From: Bactericera cockerelli
Lineage: Eukaryota; Arthropoda; Insecta; Hemiptera; Triozidae
Direction: 5' to 3'
Assembly: GCA_024516035.1 (NCBI GenBank)
Contig: CM044961.1
Span: 18,109,374 to 18,173,373, forward strand
Length of the DNA stretch: 64,000 nt
Below the pieces are notes generated by a model. That model saw only the letters and a program-made list of their open reading frames with translations. It was not told where the DNA came from and made no database searches. The translations under genes and the position numbers were made by a program. Of this stretch, positions 11,281 to 23,760 are shown piece after piece; positions within the stretch are counted from its first letter, which is position 1; every line of letters starts with the position of its first letter.

Positions 11281-13229
11281 TTTTGGGCGTGCTGCCACAT
11301 AATCCGGACTAAAATGGGATTTATAGGGTCGCTCTTTCAGTATCTAAAGAGTTTAATTACCATGCTAATCATAATAATTATGCATTAATTATTCTAGAAA
11401 TGTGTTATCATTTTCATTGTGTACGAGCTAGAACTTGAGAAAATCCTCTCTTTTTTGTCTGGGGGTGCTGCAGTTCCGCAGCTCGTTAGCACAGGCTAAA
11501 ATGTTACGTTGATTGTCTATTATTAACTAGTTACCTATTGTTTGGGATTCGAATATTAGCGCCTTGACCAAAAGGTCAAATCTCTACTGTTCACATTCAT
11601 GTTTTTTCAGAGGAAGAGAAGGGGCGAGACAGAGGGACTTAAGGTCCCTAGTATTTTTTTCTCGTAGCCATGAAACAGGAGCTACTGTAGACGCTTGTGG
11701 TCTGTGTTGTAGCCTGCCCTCTGATGAGCGAGAAGTGACAATACTTCCCGTTTAGGTGCTGGGTCAACACGAGCGCACCGGAAGGTATCCCTTACAAACA
11801 ACTGTAACCAAAATTTTAATACAATTTTTTGTCGGCACGAGGATTCGAACCCTGAACCTTTGAGTAAGAAAGAAGAGAAAGCATAGAGAGGAGGGTAAGA
11901 AAAGAGAAGTGGATCGATTTTGGGAGAGAAGAAAAAAAAAGAGAAAAGTGTTAAATGAGAATACAGGCGAACCTGGATATTATAATAATAGAAACTAAGG
12001 GACAGAGCAAAATTTCTATTATAATGAGGTTTCTAATATAGCCTCTATTACCCATAAACAGGTGACGCAAGGACTTGAGATTTTCTCTCTTATAAAGAGG
12101 TTTCTAGTATATCCGAGTCCATTATATCCAGTTTCGACGGTACAAGAAACAGGAAAAAAGGCTAAGAAAAACGATAGCAGGATAGAAGGTCGAGAGGCAA
12201 CTAACGGAAGGAAATAATAAGAACAGAGAGCTTGGAGGTAGGGAAACTAAATATTGAGAGAGAAACTAAAGTAACGATGGATGTAAAAGCTTATACAGTT
12301 ATACACTCATACAGTTATAAACCATAGTAGCATTAAACTTTAGCACTTTGGCCGTACACACGAACGCAGTGTTTAAAATAATATAACACATACAGTGTTT
12401 AGTTTATGTGAGAGACGTATAGCAAAAAAAATGTTTAGTATGTATAAAGGGTAGCTACTAGGAGATGATAATAATAATAATAAATTTATTTTTTTGAGTA
12501 TAAATACAGTATGTATGTGCTCAACGTCATTACATTAAAAAAAAGCTTAAACATAAATTTATGGGAAAAAAAAACTAAAAAAAAAAAAAAAAAAAACTGG
12601 GGGATGAGATTTTGATCAATTGATTAAAAATCAGGTCGTAGATCTTTGGTATAGCTGGGTTATAATACCAGTCTGCAAAAACGCTAAAACCATGGATCAC
12701 CAAACACCCAATCCCACTCACTATGTCTTCAGAATGACATCTGTCTGAAAACCCCAAATATAATAATAGGTATATTAACTCTGACTGATCACATACCGCT
12801 AGTAGGGGTGAGGCGGTTGGAGCAGATTTTTCCCTAGAAACTTTGTGAACACATTTCTAGGGGAAAAAGCAAAGGTAAAATAGGTTCTGGATTTTTATCT
12901 AAACTCGAATCGCAACCAAGAGGTAGAGGTGATTATTGTTCTGTGTATGCTTATTAGTCCACTTTTGCAGGATAGAAATCTTGATTTTGCTTCTCTGTCA
13001 ACGTATGTATATTTCATGCAGACTTTCGGAACACCCTGAACATTTTCTACAGTGCGATTGTGTGACCTTGAATGATTTCTCCAGTCAAGGGTTTTGCAGG
13101 GAGGGCTTATAGTACAGGGTGGTTTATTGTCATTTGTCAGGACTCAGGAGATAAGCAAACAGGGTTCACCAGAATCTGAGAGGTTGTTGTGCGTTAGGCT
13201 AATAAGTACATGGGACTTCAGAAGAGATC
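11281..13229. other. Intergenic with a SINE copy; otherwise nothing recognised
   Basis: AT-rich, with a GA-rich tract at 11860-11950, a (TAA)n run near 12467 and poly-A near 12578. Only the SINE at 11653-11868 is identifiable. Confidence 0.4.
11653..11868 (-). mobile_element. tRNA-derived SINE (same family as 19921-20245), truncated head
   Basis: The reverse complement holds the degenerate B box GGGTTCGAATCCTCG, the body GGGATACCTTCCGGTGCGCT, CGTGTTGACCCAGCACC and the end GTAGCTCCTGTTTCATGGCT. Confidence 0.7.
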
Positions 13230-13370
13230 AGGGGCCGAATTATAAAACGGGAACACATTTAAGATAAGCTAGACCCGCCCTAAATTCGGAGTTTTAACCA
13301 ATCACAGCGCACCATAACCCGACTTGACTGACTCAAAGGAAAGTCTGGCTAATCTTAATTTCAATCTTTG
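13230..13370. repeat. MITE-like repeat, pair with 47028-47170
   Basis: Both share AACCAATCACAGCGCAC and an ATTATAAAAC-type end. One end of each is GC-poor and inverted relative to the other. The boundaries are approximate. Confidence 0.35.
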
Positions 13371-14242
13371 AATGGGGAAATTAATAATAATCCAGCTGTT
13401 GAGTCCAAATTTGATTATTGCTTGCGGACTATCATAACTGGTGTTGAGAAGAAATTTGGTTTTGTTTTCAATAAATTAATTCAATATTTCATATGTCCGC
13501 AACTTAGGACGTAATTTTTATTTGTCTCCTCTTTATGTTGCGTGTTCTTTGTACCCATCTAAGAGATGGTGTTTGTCAATTAATTCAACACCCAACATAA
13601 TAATTATCGTATGAACATTAATTGTTATGACTTATGACTCTTATGAGTCTTACGCATATGGACATTATAATTATTTTTAATGCAGTGGAATGACAAACGT
13701 GTATGTATGTACATAATTTACATAGTAATCTGTACACAACGGTTTTCTCCTCCAAAGTAAACAACATTAGTGTTCTGTTTATGTATTTAAAATACTTTCT
13801 ATAGGTATATCCTCTGTAATACTTGATATACGTATATATCCCTGTTTATCTGTCTTTTGTTGTAAATATAAGGGACAAAACCATAATATTTTTGGCTGCA
13901 TTCAATATTGAGACTTGCCAATTTGGCGTTGGGAAAAAAAAAGAAGGAGAAGAAGAAGAAGAAGGGGCACACACGAACGTGAAATATAAGTGTACATAAT
14001 GTAACTCATTCCCAGGTGCAGGCAGCTTGTTTTTCTGTTCATTTCCAAATTTTATGCTATGCTAATTTTTTCTGTGCAGTCTACTCTTCATTTCTGAGGG
14101 CAACAATGAAATTTTTCTACAGTGTTTCTTGCCCATGCAACTTGGGGATATCTAAAGTTTTCACATGAACATTGGTTTTTTTTAACAAGAACATGTTGTT
14201 TTGTTCTATCTCTAACATTATTAATTTTTATTTAGGCTTTCA

Positions 14243-14400
14243 AAAGGGTTGGGTGGAAGAGATTGCCACAGGCAATGACACCGACCTTTAAGTAGGACAA
14301 TTAGCTTTATTCTCTTTTTTGTTCTTGTTTCTTTATTCAATCTATATTTTTTTCTTAATAATTTCATTACATTGTATTGTACACATTCAAAGAATGAGTG
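14243..14400 (+). mobile_element. LINE 3' end, second copy
   Basis: ORF end VGWKRLPQAMTPTFK then TAG, followed by the same T-rich 3'UTR as at 137-330. Confidence 0.65.
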
Positions 14401-15057
14401 TATGACACACCCATCAATGATTTACAAACATTAAAAGAAAGAGTTATTGCATACTCGAGGCTGATAACACCGGAGATATATTAATAGCCGAGTTTATCAC
14501 AACTCCACCAATCACTGATTCGCCAACCACCCTCGAATCTCGAGGGTTCACGAATCCACCAATCGGGTTTTATCACGAAAATTCAAGCTCGAGTTCGCGA
14601 ATCATGATTGGCGTTACGGCAACATCGCAATTATACGAAAACTCTCATAAAAGCCTCTGATTTTTCGAAAATTGCGATGTTGTTTTGTTAACTTTTTACA
14701 TTTTGAATGCTAACATTTCTGAAAGCATTTTGAACGTTTTTTTTTTTGTGTCGTTCACATGGTCATTTCATAAGTTTCATATTGATCAATGATCATTTTG
14801 TGTGACTTGGGTTCAATTCTCAGCAGGGCAAGATATAATAAATTACCTTATGAGTAAGAATGCTGTTTCAATGTGACTATCAGGGATGGAATTATGGTCA
14901 AAATAAGATATTGGGACAGATGGTGATCTCGGTTTTATTCCCAGCAGGGAAGAAATTTTTCTGCCCTATGTCCACTGTATTTCCATCACGTTTTCATTAA
15001 TGTTGTGTACTAGAATTATAATTATAATTCTCATACCTAGCTGTTTAAGAATTCTAA

Positions 15058-15112
15058 ATATTATCAAACACCTCGGCCGAGGTGTGAAGAACGCCAATAA
15101 AAAGAAAGAGCC
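15058..15112. repeat. Second copy of the ACACCTCGGCCGAGGTGT repeat
   Basis: Inverted relative to 2577-2642, including GAAGAACGCC and AAAAAGAAAGAG. Confidence 0.45.
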
Positions 15113-15281
15113 CGGCAGAGTGTAAGGTTACGGAAAACATAGTTCCCATGCATTTCATGTACTTTCAGCCAGCGAGGTTTTCAGCAGGAGTTTGTACATA
15201 CTGGTGTGGAGAGATGATATAGGACCTGCACTCATACCCAGAGTCACCAAGAAGTTTTAGTACATGTGTTTTAAAGTCTAA

Positions 15282-15410
15282 GGGTGGAATTAATAGACGT
15301 TTTTGTAATACCTCTGTGGCGCTAAGTCACGGATTGCGTACTGTGTAAGATAGGGAAAACCGACACTTACCAACGACTTAAGTTATTGATGTTGTCTATT
15401 AATTACGCCC
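15282..15410. mobile_element. PIF/Harbinger-like MITE, 129 bp, copy A
   Basis: Termini GGGTGGAATTAATAGACG and TGTCTATTAATTACGCCC, flanked by TAA. It contains GCGCTAAGTCACGGATTGCG. Confidence 0.75.
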
Positions 15411-15413
15411 TAA

Positions 15414-15542
15414 GGGCGGAATTAATAGACGTTTTTGTAATACCTCTGTGACGCTAAGTCACGGATTGCGTACTGTGTAAGATAGGGAAAATCGACACTT
15501 ACGAACGACTTAAGTTATTGGTGTTGTCTATTAATTCCGCCC
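15414..15542. mobile_element. PIF/Harbinger-like MITE, 129 bp, copy B
   Basis: Same length and orientation as copy A, joined to it by a single shared TAA at 15411-15413 and followed by TAA at 15543-15545. Relatives occur at 18599-18727, 22841-22967 and 52505-52620. Confidence 0.75.
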
Positions 15543-15654
15543 TAAATCTTGTAGGAACTGAGATTCGGACAAATTCAGAATGTTCCCGAATGAGCTTTTA
15601 TCTTCCTGGGATTAGCTCGTTTTCAGGAAATATCATATAGACTTAGAAATTCAA

Positions 15655-15798
15655 ATTGTGGTGAAGCACAAGCAGAAAAAGCACAGGTGAAGCACAGAGC
15701 AGAAAAATTCCTGCCCCGCTGGGGATCGAACCAAGGTCACCATGCGTGCAATGCCTAGCGCTAAATCATTGGGCAACGGTGACTACTCACAAATCGCT
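15655..15798 (-). mobile_element. tRNA-derived SINE
   Basis: The minus strand has the tRNA-like head GTCACCGTTGCCCAATG and a B-box region GGTTCGATCCCCAGC, with the GCGGGGCAGGAATTTTTCTG body start. Truncated relative to 6286-6590. Confidence 0.65.
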
Positions 15799-16321
15799 TC
15801 TCGGCCTTTTGGTTAAGATGTAATATCACAAAAATAAGTATTAATTAATTAATTTTAATAGCAATCGCGTGATAATGGCCAGTTTGAAAAATTTTCAAGT
15901 ATTTTTTTAGGAATAATTCAAATTTATTTCAGTCTTTATTACAAAACTTTTATAAACTTAGCACATCAGGATAAGATGACAGGTTTATGAAGAACAAGGA
16001 CAAGGATAATTAAATAATCGGCAAAAAAATAAAGATGTCATGAAGATAAACAAGTATTTGAATTTTGAAAAAGATAAACATTTTATCTTTGTTTACGATT
16101 TAAAAATTCCAAAGAAGAAATTCTATAGTATTTTCAATATTTTTTTCTCTTTGGGAAGCCAATCGCTCCTCGAATCACTGATTCGTGAATCAAGGTTACT
16201 TCCTCAAATTGAGTGCTCCGAATCACCTGCGAATCAGAGATTGGAGATGATAAAACCCGATTCGTCGAGCCAATCCGGAGTTCGAGTGAATCCGGGGTGA
16301 ATCTTGGATGATAAAATCGGC

Positions 16322-18598
16322 TATAAGGGACGCTACACAGGCTTTGACTGCAAGAGGAACTGTTTGTTTACAAGAGAATGGTAGGCAGTTCGAACATTTC
16401 ACTTGAATCATTGAGAACCTGCTGTTCTCTTGTACAAAAATGTTGCTCTTGCAGTCACATGCGTCAAAGCACTTGGACCAGTGATTTGACACATTCACAA
16501 GGTGTTATTTTATTACAATACTTTATTACAGGTAATGCTGCTAGCGTGTTAGGAGCATTGCCATCAGAAGAATTGACTTCAATGTTCTATCTGTAACTTT
16601 TAATAAAACTTGACTATTATAAAAAAGTTTCCAAGTATACTTTATTACAACAATAATTTGTTAACAAGATATGAGTATTTTCAACATCATTTCATAATTT
16701 TATATTTTTTGTTTCGATTTTTTTTTTTTTTTTTTTTTTTTTTTCTGATAAGAAAAACTTTAAGTGTGGTTTTTATTTACAACTTCCTACTATTCTATTT
16801 TTATTTTAACCTCCTAAATCAGAGGTGAGTAAGAAAAGTAGATGTAAAAACCTGTACCACCTTCCTTGTCAAAAGATGTGCTCCAAGCTCCTCTATCATC
16901 CTCTCCAACCCCCAGCTTACTACCCCCTCTTACCACAAAGAATCACATTTATTTATTTTTTTTTTCATTTTTTTAAATATTGACTTAGAACAGAGATTGT
17001 GTCACCTGTGATGAGTTTCAATCTTGCAGGTTATGTGATGAGAGATGAAACTACCTATATTTTTCCATCCCTGGATCAGGAAACCACACACCTGTCAAGC
17101 ATCATTGTGATTCTATGGATTTTCTTTATAATTATAAACATTTTTTTATATATATTTAACAATTAGGTTTTGAAGTCCAGATGGTCATTCCCCAATTTTA
17201 TTAATATACCTAGGTACCAACCCTGAGTGGAGAAAAATGACATGAACAAAACTTGAACCCCAACCCCTCAGCTAGAAAGGTTGGGATTTTTTTTTACATG
17301 TGCAGTAGAAGAAAGCTCAACCAGAAATGCACCAATATGTACAAGTGGTTCTGTATTTCAAGGGTACATACTAGTACCCAAATAGATACAAACAAACTAA
17401 AAAGAAAAGAAGACACAACATTAACATCCCTAAAAAATTGAGAAATGATTAAGCAAAAGAAGGCCTAAGTGTGTCAAGAGTAATTGGTAGTGAACAAGAT
17501 GAGCAGGAACATTCTAGCTAGAGAATAATAGCTTCCTCGCTACAAAATACATGATAAAATCTAGGTATGTTCTGCTATTCTTAGTTAAATAGGCCAAACA
17601 AGCACACAACTCCTTGTTAGATACCTAATATAATATTCCTGCATTGCATCTCATAGAGGCACAACTGTCACTAGTCTATTGTCATCAAATTATCATGAGT
17701 TCTATTTCTGCTCATATTCAATTGACAGCACTCAGAAATAAAATACAACTCTCCTTTTCTACTTTATTTATAAGAGTTGAGCATCAACTGTAGAATAGAT
17801 TGCATTTCTTACAATCTTAGCTATGCATTGTCTAGGTCACCTTTTCAGGCTAACCACCACCACCAAAATATGAGTTTTTTTTTGGTCCTTCATGTGTAAG
17901 CTGAAATCTAATCTTTATTTGGACACACTTACCTTGGTTTTTTTTTTTAAAAACAATAACATTTTTCTCTTTGACAGATTTTATCAAAGTCAAATTAGAC
18001 TAAAATGTGTAAAATATGACTTTTTCAGCTTGATCTCCAAAATGCCTCCGCGGACCACCAACTAGAGCTAGATCATCACGGACCACTGGTTGATGATTGA
18101 TGGTCTAGATATCAAGGTACCTACATCAAGGCAAAGAACTATCTAGGATCTGTTTATACCTAGGTAGCAAATTTTGAAATCAGGAAGTAATGATTTGAAT
18201 GCTAGTTGCATGGAAAAGTTATAGGTGTGTTGAAAATTTATACTCATATTACTTTTTTAAATTATTTTTCTTCTTTATTGCATTGACGGAGCACAGGCTG
18301 TTTTTAGTCCATTTATGAAGTGATCAACAAGGCTATATTTTGTCTTGTTATAGGATGATCAATACAAACAAACAGCCAGCTAGTCTGCTTAGTACAAATT
18401 TTTCAAAGAATTAAAAGACTTGTTGAAGAAAAAAAATAGTTCACTCAAGAATTGGTCCTGCAAGAGGACTAATAATTTCATGCAAGTTGGTAGAGGTTAC
18501 AAAGTTTACTCTACATTTTATGCTGGGTATATCTTCTCTTCCTTCCCTTTTGAATCAAAGGACTTACATTTATTTATTTACACTCTGGAGTACATCTA
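16322..18598. other. Intergenic, no gene recognised
   Basis: AT-rich with poly-T near 16719-16744 and homopolymer runs. No repeat in the window matches it and no exon was seen. Confidence 0.4.
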
Positions 18599-18727
18599 GG
18601 GCAAAATTAATGGACAAATTCTATACCACAAGTCTTTGGTAAGCGTCAGTTTTCCCTATCTTACACAATACACAATTTGTAACTTAGCACCACAGAAGGA
18701 TTACAAAAACATCTAATATTTCTGCCC
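18599..18727. mobile_element. PIF/Harbinger-like MITE, diverged
   Basis: Ends GGGCAAAATTAATGGAC and ATATTTCTGCCC. The interior matches the 15282 MITE in reverse orientation (TTTTCCCTATCTTACACA). Confidence 0.65.
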
Positions 18728-19920
18728 TTATTGTATTAATTAATCAGTCATTTTTTTCTGTTTTTTTTTTTATTTTTATTAATAATCTCATGCTGGCAAC
18801 TAACCCAGAGTTGGCAAGGACTTTCGACCTATTGTAGCACACCATGGACCCTATGTTTAGTGGAAAGTCATCAGTGGCTTTGAGTAGCTGGCAAAATTTA
18901 CTCAACCAAATTATTAGTTTTTTAAAGAAACATTTTGATTCTTTCCCTTTAATGTTTAGGACAAGGGACAGCCCTTGGAATGGGTTTTAGATAGTGAAAT
19001 ACTGAAACACAAAGTACTGAAGAGAAACTTACCAAATGCTAAATAACAGCAACAGACAGCATATTGGCAGGGATATTGGTTAATTATCTACTTCGGAATC
19101 ATGCACAGGTATCACACAAGGACATTGAGCTTTGGACTTTGATGCTCCCTACTGAACTGATAAAGTTCACAGATTGTGTTATCAGTGAATAGACCAGTTG
19201 GAAACAAAAAACACTCTTCAGTTATTTATATCTTAATGCTTTATTGAAAGTTCAATTTCTTATCCTGAGAGCAAGTATATATTGTGAAAGATAATCTAAT
19301 AAGGTCTACTACACTCCACCCTTGAAACTTTTATCTTTTTATCATAAGGAATGTTCTACAGTTTTCTGATTTCTTCTACAAAGGATGAAATTGGAAAGGT
19401 CTCGTTATAATTTTTCTTTTATTACTTTGTATACTGCACTGCGGTTCTAATATCACACAGAAAACGGATGAAAACACTTCACTCCAGGCTATCTAGATCT
19501 GAAGATTCAAAAAAACTGCTGGGGAAATGGGAAATTTAAAAATTGATAGTGAAAAAGCTGGAAAGTGGAAATTTTAGAAAATGTTATCAGCTGTTTACAT
19601 TCCAACGATAGTGCTGAAAATAGTTGATCCAAATTTCCGCTACGAGCGCTACTGTTGAATTTGGTACTAGAGTCCGCTTTCTACAAGGGACTTGTCTTCG
19701 AAACTTCGAACATAGCTGGACAATTATTCAGGACATGCCTTTTTAAGCTCTCCTCTAAATTCAAACATTTCTACCTATTATAATTGAGTGAGAAAAATTT
19801 TATTAACAGTTCAAAATCGCCAGCTTCCCTGCTCCATCATTTTTGATCAGTATAAAAAGAGCACACTCGTAAAGCAAAGAAGGACATGAGACGGTCTCAA
19901 TACGGGCTATTAGAAAGATA
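18728..19920. other. Intergenic, no gene recognised
   Basis: AT-rich with no ORF of note and no recognised repeat. Confidence 0.35.
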
Positions 19921-20245
19921 TATATTTTTTTTTTTTTTTTTTTTTAAAGATGAGTGTTTCACAGCCTTTTTTATTTCGTAGCCATGAAACAGGAGCTACT
20001 GTAGACGCTTGTGGTCTGTGTTGTAGCCTGCCCATCCCGTAGTATGCCTCCCCTCTGATGGGCGAGAAGTGACACAATACTTCCCAATTAGGTGCTGGGT
20101 CAACACGAGCGCACCGGAAGGTATCCCTTACAAACAATTGTAACCAAATTAAGAATACAAATTTTTGTCGGCGCGGGGGTTCGAACCCGGGACCTTCCGC
20201 ATGGCAAGCGAGTGCTTAACCACTGAGCTAATCGCGCGCTCAAAC
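19921..20245 (-). mobile_element. Full-length tRNA-derived SINE
   Basis: The minus-strand head GATTAGCTCAGTGGTTAAGC (A box) .. CCCGGGTTCGAACCCC (B box) has a tRNA-like anticodon loop TTGCCAT. It is followed by a roughly 200-bp body and an A-rich tail at 19921-19946. The acceptor stem pairs poorly and a tail is present, so it is a SINE and not a tRNA gene. Relatives at 11653-11868 and 34535-34850. Confidence 0.8.
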
Positions 20246-20446
20246 ATATCCATGTTCCATGTTTTGTAAATCCTGAACAGAACACCGGAGCCCGAAATCG
20301 ACATACTGCTAGCTTGTGCTAGACCGTCCCCTACAAGCGATGTGCAATATGTGCATGCACCCCGTCCAGGGACCTCGGGTTATGAAACTTAGGTACCTAC
20401 TTCAGGCCACGGAGTTCCAAAAAAGAATATTTAGGAACTACATATA

Positions 20447-20842
20447 CAGGTGGTCCCAAAGTTTGCACCAAATGATAGGGTAATAAGAGACCATTTCCAC
20501 AAAAATTTCCGACATTTTCCTTTATTTTTTGTCGTTTTCAAATGGCGCCAATCGTGTGTTTTTCAAACATTCCGCTTTGGTTGGCTTTGATTTTTATTTT
20601 TTTCTGTCCACCTAGAAAAACGGATTGCATTTTGAATTGAAATAAATTTAATTAAAAGTTAAATTAACCCGTTCAATGTTTTAAATCATGCTCATTTAGG
20701 CTGTCAACGTTTGACGCACATATTTGAAAAACACACGTTTGGCCGCCATTTGAAAACGACAAAAATAAGGAAAATGTCCGGAATATTTTTGTTGGAAAGG
20801 TCTTTATTACCTATCATTTGGTGCAAACTTTCGGACCACCTG
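20447..20842. mobile_element. Tc1/mariner-type MITE, 396 bp
   Basis: Ends CAGGTGGTCCCAAAGTTTGC and its imperfect reverse complement, flanked by TA (20445-20446, 20843-20844). The arms share CACCAAATGATAGG and TTTTCAAATGGCG inverted. No transposase. Confidence 0.8.
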
Positions 20843-20863
20843 TATTTATTATTTACAATGCCA

Positions 20864-21125
20864 GCTCCGTGGCGTAACGGTTGTGATACTGCCGTAGTCC
20901 AGTGACCCGAGTTCGATCCCGGTTGGGCAGATTTTCGAAGAAATTCTAATTCCTCCAAACACGGAAATGGCCCTACCGCCTGGGTGAGGTTAATGTTGAA
21001 ACCTGGTACGATTTCCAGGGAATGTAGGGAGGGTAACATCCCTGTCCTGATCAGGACGTTAAAAACAAATAGAATCGTTGGCGTTAGGAAGGGCATCTAG
21101 CCATAAAAACGTGCTCCACCCTACC
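20864..21125 (+). mobile_element. tRNA-headed SINE with the core of the 5S SINEs
   Basis: The head CCGTGGCGTAACGGTTGTG (A box) .. GAGTTCGATCCCGG (B box) is followed by CCTGGGTGAGGTTAATGTTG, GGAGGGTAACATCCC and GGACGTTAAAA. That core matches the 5S rRNA-headed SINEs at 2072 and 24979. Confidence 0.75.
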
Positions 21126-22840
21126 AACCTCAACCATGAGTTTGAACAATGCCGACCCCAAAATCAATATAAGATAATTCATTGCAAGGGAGATATATTT
21201 AGAATATATCATGTAACTCAGCTGACTAAATTCTAGTTATTTCCAAGCTGGACTGAGTCATTATATTTCCACCTGACTGTCCAGGTGACTGAGTCTAGAT
21301 GGATTTTTGTTTGAAATATCCAGGTGGATGGTCAACTGATTTAATCCATAATGTAAGAAACCAACATTCGAGACAGGTGGAATTCCAGTTGACTTTATTC
21401 ACCTGAATATTTTCACCTTAAATCCAGCCTGGAAGTCACCTTCCGTGCTGTCTGGGTAGGAATATACCCATTATTATGAGAGGTAACGTCAAGTTCTAAC
21501 ACAAGTTTAGCAAACCAGCATCGATGGCACGTTGAATCCACGGCAGCACCCTAGCTACTATTCGAGGCATGACCTAAATTTATGTTTCTGAAATATAGGT
21601 ACTCTACATGAAAAGTTATTGCCGTAGATCATTTTAGGCCTGAATTGAACGTAATGTAGAGTTTGTGCAACGTAGGTAGGTGATTGACCTGTTGACCATA
21701 TTCTATCAGGCAGATACTCAAAATTATTCGGTTCGACTGAGATTTAAAAAAGACTTCATATTCAAAAGTTTGAATTGTTGAACTTCAAGAGTGAGATAAC
21801 TCAAAAGCTCTCACTCATTGATTGACTGACTGATCATTATATGAACTATCTCCGTAAAAGGAAAATACATGGGAATTTAAAATTTTGCGCTAATTTACTT
21901 CGAGTTATAGGTACCTACTTTGTAGGGGAGTCTCAGTCACGAACGATTAACCTTAGCGGCGACCAAGAGCAGGATTTGAGCTTGTTTTGAAAAACTTACC
22001 GTTGCAAATACCCTTGTTTTCATTTACCAAGTTTTTGAAGATAAATTTACATTTATAAAAAAAAAAAAAAAAACATTTGTACTCACATGTCATGGTCTGC
22101 AATATTAGCTCGCATATTGATAGTAGGTATACTATTGCAAGAAACTCAATTCACTGTATGTATAATGGACGGAGAATGCATATTTTTGGACGAAATGGTT
22201 AAATACTTAAGCGGATGTTAAGAATCATTTAGCGAACCATTTTTTTCTACGAGTATACGGTAGTAAAAACACACTACTTTTAAGCACTAAAAAGATACTT
22301 ATACAGGTACAGTGGGTATTAAAGATTCCTTATTCACCAATTTCAGGTTGAAGCAATTTTAATGTTAATAAAATAAAATCACAATCCTTTTAGGTTATAA
22401 CCTTGTGTAAAGTATAAAATCACAAATCACCAAACGTCAAATTAAACGGTAAAATTTCAGGTCGGATTTACCCAGGTACGAAATAAATTTTAGCTTAAGA
22501 AAGGTTTTTACCTGGAACTGTTAATTTCCAAATTTTACGAAATCGCGATGTTTTTTTTTCTGTCGTTACGATTACAGATATCTCGAGTTTATTTTAAACA
22601 CTTTTTTCGAGTTCAATTTCACGCGAGTTTGTTCTCACAGATCGAGCACGCGAAATCAAATTGAAGCGAGTAGCCCAGCCAGTTGAACTCTTCCACTGAT
22701 AACACACAGGCCGGCGCGTACTGATAACGACTAGACCTTTTCTATAGAATATTGTTCATTGATAAAATAACAAAAGCTGACCTCAAAGAAGTTGATCAAC
22801 GGTTGGGACGGATCAACCGTGGAGAATCTATCAAAAATAA
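21126..22840. other. Intergenic; a 5S-SINE fragment near 21516 only
   Basis: GCCAGCATCGATGGCACGTTGAATC at 21516-21540 region resembles the 5' end of the 5S SINE head. The rest is AT-rich, with poly-A near 22060 and nothing recognised. Confidence 0.4.
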
Positions 22841-22967
22841 GGGCGGAAAATTGACGTTTTTGAAATACCTCTGAGGCGCTAAGTCACGGATTGCGTACTG
22901 TGTAAGATAGGGAAAACCGACGCTTAGCAATGACTTGATTTATAGAATTTGTCTGTTAATTTCGACC
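22841..22967. mobile_element. PIF/Harbinger-like MITE
   Basis: Starts GGGCGGAAAATTGACG after TAA and contains GCGCTAAGTCACGGATTGCG. It ends GTCTGTTAATTTCGACC. Confidence 0.7.
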
Positions 22968-23369
22968 TGAATATCGGTTTTCCAGAGCTTTGTTGGTCCA
23001 AAAGGAAGTTGTTGCCGTGGGATATTGATTGTATTCGTTTACGTGCATAGTGATTACGACAAGAATCATTGTAATACCTTACTCGCCTGCTCACTTATCC
23101 AGTCCTTCTTTTTAAAATAATTAATTTAACGTTCATAAAGTTGATAATACACTTATGTACACAATAATTAACTGTGGTTCACAATGTGTACTACTGGCAA
23201 TAAAAAATTATCGACTTTTCATTAACGTTATATTCTCACAGATCGTCGTAAGTAATATTCTGAGATTTTTCACTAAATTACTTTCTCCACGAGTTCTTGG
23301 CCGATTCTCTTCAAAATTGTTTTTTTTTTTTTTGTTGATACTGATTCTCTACATTCTAAATTCAAAAAA

Positions 23370-23760
23370 AAAAAAAAAAAAAAAAAAAAAATGTATCGCA
23401 GAGAGTCAAAGGCCTTATCTTTGCTCATTTTGGTCCAAAATTTTAGACTTTCTAAAATATCAGCGCTTAACCATGATTTATACAATGAAAAGTACAAGTC
23501 AGAATTTTTAAATGGGACAGTATGTGCACACAATTTCTTTGAAATTCGCTTGATAATTTCTGAGATTTGCGCGTTACCAGGAATGCAAATAACAGACAGA
23601 CACAAAACCAGAGTTACTCAGGAGGCTACAACATGTACAGAAATATGATTTTTTTTTTGGTTGAAATCGTGGCAAAAGTATTTTTCTTATTTTACAAATT
23701 TCAACACAATACATACTTCCGATATCTAATATTGGATATTCTTGGGAGTAAAATATAATT
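23370..23760 (+). mobile_element. Element with ACTTCC-hairpin 3' end (Helitron-like architecture)
   Basis: It has a CAGACAGACAC tract, then AACACAATACATACTTCCG, a short hairpin (ATATCTAATATTGGATAT) and GGGAGTAAAA. This is the layout of the 1371-2000 family, though the sequences differ. It follows a 28-bp A run. The 5' limit is unknown. Confidence 0.35.

Larger units (their letters stand above)
14487..16321. mobile_element. Candidate 1.8-kb TIR element hosting nested insertions
   Basis: Ends GCCGAGTTTATCA and TGATAAAATCGGC are flanked by TA. Both subterminal regions carry clusters of GAATC/GATTC around TCACTGATTCG. Between them lie two PIF-like MITEs (15282-15542) and a SINE (15655-15798). 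No transposase was seen. Confidence 0.5.

Noticed and set aside
20162..20242. tRNA gene with a GCC-like anticodon (minus strand)
   Set aside because: The A and B boxes are good, but the acceptor stem pairs poorly and a SINE body with poly-A tail follows. Two relatives share the body.
23273..23648. Overlapping 85-118-codon frames on both strands
   Set aside because: They run through poly-A/poly-T tracts and repeat DNA, with no recognised motif or splice support.
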